Shown here piece after piece: positions 4,699 through 5,040 of a stretch of 5,040 nt of DNA. Source of the DNA: Rhodoferax sp. OV413 (lineage in GTDB: Bacteria; Pseudomonadota; Gammaproteobacteria; Burkholderiales; Burkholderiaceae_C); contig CAMATS010000210.1 of assembly GCA_945861195.1 (NCBI GenBank), positions 1 through 5,040 of the forward strand. The letters run 5' to 3'. The translations under genes and the position numbers were made by a program. Every line of letters begins with the position of its first letter. Within the stretch, counting starts at the first letter, position 1. A model generated the notes under the pieces. The model ran no database searches, was not told where the DNA came from, and saw nothing but the letters and a program-made list of their open reading frames with translations.

Positions 4699-5040
4699 TA
4701 CGGCGCATCGAGGTCCAGCAATGTCATCCCCGCCCAACGCACCGCACCTTTGTCAAAGCTCACCGTGTGGCTGCAGCCCAGGGCCTGGCCGATGTGGGTG
4801 ATAAGCACGTCGGCAAGGCCAGCGCTGGCCTTGGGGCTTTGGCGCAAGGCGTGGACCGCCGCTTGCACCGCTGGGCGGTGTTCCAGTTGCAAATGGCGGC
4901 TTCGCAGCAGGTCGTCGATCAAGTCCAGCAGCTCTGAGGGAGTCACGCGGTACAGGCTTTGCAATACCCAGCACAACTCCACCAACACCACCACGCTGAT
5001 ACAGCCCTGTTGCGCCGGGCCCAGCTCGGCTTCCATGAAG
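4698..5040 (-). CDS. PIN-domain (VapC-like) toxin, N-terminus beyond the window
   Basis: The frame is open to the right edge. The ATG at 5036 is unlikely to be the start, because PIN domains begin with an (M)xxLDTNVLV strand holding the first catalytic Asp, which is absent here and must lie past base 5040. Counting from that ATG, SVVVLVELCWVLQ holds the second acidic residue (E20), ADVLITHIG the third (D76) and TVSFDKGA the fourth (D95), so the visible active-site residues are intact. VapC toxins are Mg-dependent RNases that cleave tRNA or rRNA; the target cannot be told. Its antitoxin should lie upstream, outside the window; the Phd-type piece just downstream is a fragment and probably not its partner. 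The 3' end (LLDLDAP, stop 4698-4700) touches that fragment. Confidence 0.82.
   Translation of the reverse strand, partial: FMEAELGPAQQGCISVVVLVELCWVLQSLYRVTPSELLDLIDDLLRSRHLQLEHRPAVQAAVHALRQSPKASAGLADVLITHIGQALGCSHTVSFDKGAVRWAGMTLLDLDAP

Overview
The window looks like chromosomal DNA of a high-G+C betaproteobacterium, most likely a Comamonadaceae-type member of the Burkholderiales. This rests on codon use, the protein flavour and one motif (an interspersed-repeat-like stretch with GGGCTAGAGGCC) that I remember as common in that family. It cannot be proven from 5 kb.

Left part (1-3309, plus strand): three metabolic genes head to tail. The 3' end of a dgcN-type gene (DUF1611 family) overlaps by ATGA a complete enolase-superfamily racemase/epimerase (dgcA-type). 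In described systems this pair takes D-glutamate to N-acetyl-D-glutamate and then to N-acetyl-L-glutamate. After 58 bases comes an acyl-CoA carboxylase protein with an unusual layout: a biotinyl (BCCP) domain at the N-terminus, a low-complexity acidic linker, then a complete carboxyltransferase. No biotin carboxylase is in the window, so that subunit must be elsewhere. The linker DNA appears to derive from an interspersed repeat.

Middle (3310-3745): directly after the carboxylase stop codon lies an open reading frame with no usable start. It encodes only the conserved C-terminal tail of some larger bacterial protein, so it is a gene fragment with a sharp left edge. It is followed by nested inverted repeats of transposase-associated type and by a strong terminator hairpin that serves the minus-strand gene.

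Right part (3745-5040, minus strand): a small single-domain fasciclin (FAS1) protein without signal peptide, with a good ribosome binding site. Upstream of it is a roughly 365-base non-coding stretch full of inverted repeats, including a 20-bp near-palindrome that could be an operator. At the right edge is a PIN-domain (VapC-like) toxin gene cut by the window end. Just downstream of it are the C-terminal half of a Phd/YefM-type antitoxin and, less surely, the tail of a second PIN toxin: a decayed toxin-antitoxin locus.

I see no CRISPR array, tRNA, rRNA or intact mobile element. The most unusual items are the BCCP-carboxyltransferase fusion with its repeat-derived linker, the truncated gene tail at the carboxylase stop, and the scrambled toxin-antitoxin remnants.
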